A program made the translations under genes and the position numbers. Positions 62,989-64,000 of a DNA stretch of 64,000 bases are shown piece after piece. Each line of letters begins with the position of its first letter. The stretch's first letter is position 1. Under the pieces are notes generated by a model. It ran no database searches. It saw only the letters and a program-made list of their open reading frames with translations, and was not told where the DNA came from. Source of the DNA: Pseudomonas arsenicoxydans (GTDB taxonomy: Bacteria; Pseudomonadota; Gammaproteobacteria; Pseudomonadales; Pseudomonadaceae); contig NZ_RCZE01000004.1 of NCBI RefSeq assembly GCF_006438915.1, positions 62,001-126,000 on the forward strand, read 5' to 3'.

Positions 62989-63108
62989 TGTGGCGAGGGA
63001 GCTTGCTCCCGCTCGGTTGCGCAGCAGCCGTAAAGTCTGAGGAATGCAGTGTCTTTGATAATTCGGGGGCCGCTTCGCGCCCCAACGGGAGCAAGCTCCC
63101 TCGCCACA
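62989..63108. repeat. REP family B inverted pair
   Basis: TGTGGCGAGGGAGCTTGCTC left; GAGCAAGCTCCCTCGCCACA right, with inner arms near CGGTTGCGCAGCAGCCG and CCGCTTCGCGCC. It lies 8 bases after the moaA stop. Confidence 0.9.
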
Positions 63109-63116
63109 GGGCGTGC

Positions 63117-64000
63117 TCAGCCGCCAATAATCTTCATGACCGTCGCACCGCCGGAGAACGCCACTTCCTGCTTGTCACCCAAGGCCTTCACCAGCAGCCG
63201 CTGCAACGCCGGCAGCGCTTGATGACGAGGCTTGTCGAGCAAGTCGCCGACATAATGGCGATTGCTCGACGACAGGCAGCCATGCAGCCACCCCGTGGAC
63301 GACAAACGCAAACGCGAGCAAGTACGGCAGAACGGAACGCTTTCATTGGCGATCACACCGAAGTGCCCCTGCCCCGGAATCTCGTAGCGCACCGCAGTGG
63401 CATCGACCGGCGCATCGGCCTGCAAATACTCATAACGCTCGCCAATCAGGCTCAGCAACTGCTGGAGGCTGACGAACTGTTGCAGGAACGCATTGGAGTC
63501 GGTGGCCAGGTGGCCCATGCGCATCAGCTCGATGAAGCGCAACTCATAGCCACGCTCAAGGCAGTAATCGAGCAGCGGCATCACCTGATCAAGGTTCTGT
63601 CCGCGCAACGGCACCATGTTGACCTTGATCTTTATACCAGCCGCGCTGGCCTGATCCATGCCGTCGAGCACGGTCGCCAGATCGCCACCGCGCGCGATGC
63701 TGCGAAAAGCGCTGGCATCCAGGGTATCGAGGGAAACGTTGATACGACGAATGCCGGCGTCCACCAGCAACGGAAGTTTTTTCGCCAGCAACTGACCATT
63801 GGTGGTCAGGCTGATGTCTTCCAGGCCCATCTGGCCGACGGCGGTCATGAAGGCTTCGAGTTTGGGGCTGACCAGCGGCTCGCCGCCGGTGATGCGCAAC
63901 CGCTCGATGCCGGCCGCTTCGATCAAGTACGCCACGCCGCGCGCCATCGCCTCGGCCGACAATTCATCCTGCGCAGCCACCAGCCGCTTGCCGTTGGGCA
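63117..64000 (-). CDS. moaA: GTP 3',8-cyclase MoaA (N-terminus cut by window edge)
   Basis: Radical-SAM enzyme of molybdenum cofactor synthesis, turning GTP into 3',8-cyclo-7,8-dihydro-GTP. 294 codons are visible, ending KIIGG*, the conserved C-terminal Gly pair. The C-terminal Fe-S cysteines are in FCRTCSRLRLSSTGWLHGC. The frame is open to base 64000, reading MPNGKRLVAAQDELS at the edge, so the N-terminal CxxxCxxC cluster lies just outside. Copy number (moaA1 or moaA2) cannot be told here. Confidence 0.93.
   Translation of the reverse strand, partial: PNGKRLVAAQDELSAEAMARGVAYLIEAAGIERLRITGGEPLVSPKLEAFMTAVGQMGLEDISLTTNGQLLAKKLPLLVDAGIRRINVSLDTLDASAFRSIARGGDLATVLDGMDQASAAGIKIKVNMVPLRGQNLDQVMPLLDYCLERGYELRFIELMRMGHLATDSNAFLQQFVSLQQLLSLIGERYEYLQADAPVDATAVRYEIPGQGHFGVIANESVPFCRTCSRLRLSSTGWLHGCLSSSNRHYVGDLLDKPRHQALPALQRLLVKALGDKQEVAFSGGATVMKIIGG

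Overview
The window looks like a 64-kb piece of chromosome from a Pseudomonas of the fluorescens group. The evidence is the protein families and their order, high GC with GC-ending codons, and two families of dispersed REP-type palindromes that punctuate the gaps between operons. I see 57 protein-coding genes (two cut by the window edges), no tRNA or rRNA, no insertion sequence, no prophage and no CRISPR array. Several blocks keep an order I recall from P. aeruginosa PAO1: rbdA, ABC exporter, DsbA-like, trhO, bolA, DUF2059, fumC (the PA0861 to PA0854 area); pap (PA3455); the NAGGN osmoprotectant genes (PA3459 to PA3461); and etfA, etfB with the ETF dehydrogenase (PA2951 to PA2953). Locus numbers are from memory.

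Layout. 1-13 kb: c-di-GMP enzyme, fused ABC exporter, DsbA-like oxidoreductase, tRNA hydroxylase TrhO, BolA, fumarase C, an EamA permease, a thiolase and a two-domain PPK2-type phosphotransferase. 13-20 kb: mnmC, followed on the other strand by a 1607-residue toxin-like protein with leucine-rich repeats and a NEL-type E3 ubiquitin ligase domain. 20-25 kb: the N-acetylglutaminylglutamine amide osmoprotectant operon. 25-35 kb: small housekeeping and envelope genes, including a third-type CsrA/Rsm protein, YnfA, an LTA-synthase-like sulfatase, a START-domain protein, a MocR regulator and an OmpA/DUF4398 lipoprotein pair. 35-39 kb: etfBA divergent from the ETF:ubiquinone oxidoreductase gene, with a readable promoter and a PsrA-like site. 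39-42 kb: an AraC regulator divergent from a zinc alcohol dehydrogenase.

41-62 kb is the most coherent sugar region. It holds the genes for the De Ley-Doudoroff route of D-galactose or a similar aldose: ABC sugar uptake (araFGH-like), SDR sugar dehydrogenase, SMP-30 lactonase, galactonate dehydratase DgoD, kinase DgoK, aldolase DgoA, galactonate permease and two regulators (IclR and FadR-type GntR). They form two separated clusters, but the dgoK operon and the dehydrogenase gene carry nearly the same promoter: palindromic operator, -35, -10, leader and Shine-Dalgarno. Between the clusters lies a four-gene group (GntR/UTRA regulator, ADP-ribosylglycohydrolase, NCS1 permease, PfkB kinase). It resembles the poorly understood E. 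coli yegTUVW set, with a different transporter.

The best candidates for something undescribed are the duplicated promoter module with its 30-codon leader reading frame, the Yeg-like N-glycoside cluster, and the giant NEL-domain effector. Coordinates, motifs and repeat alignments were read by eye. Families are named by recognition, without any database search.
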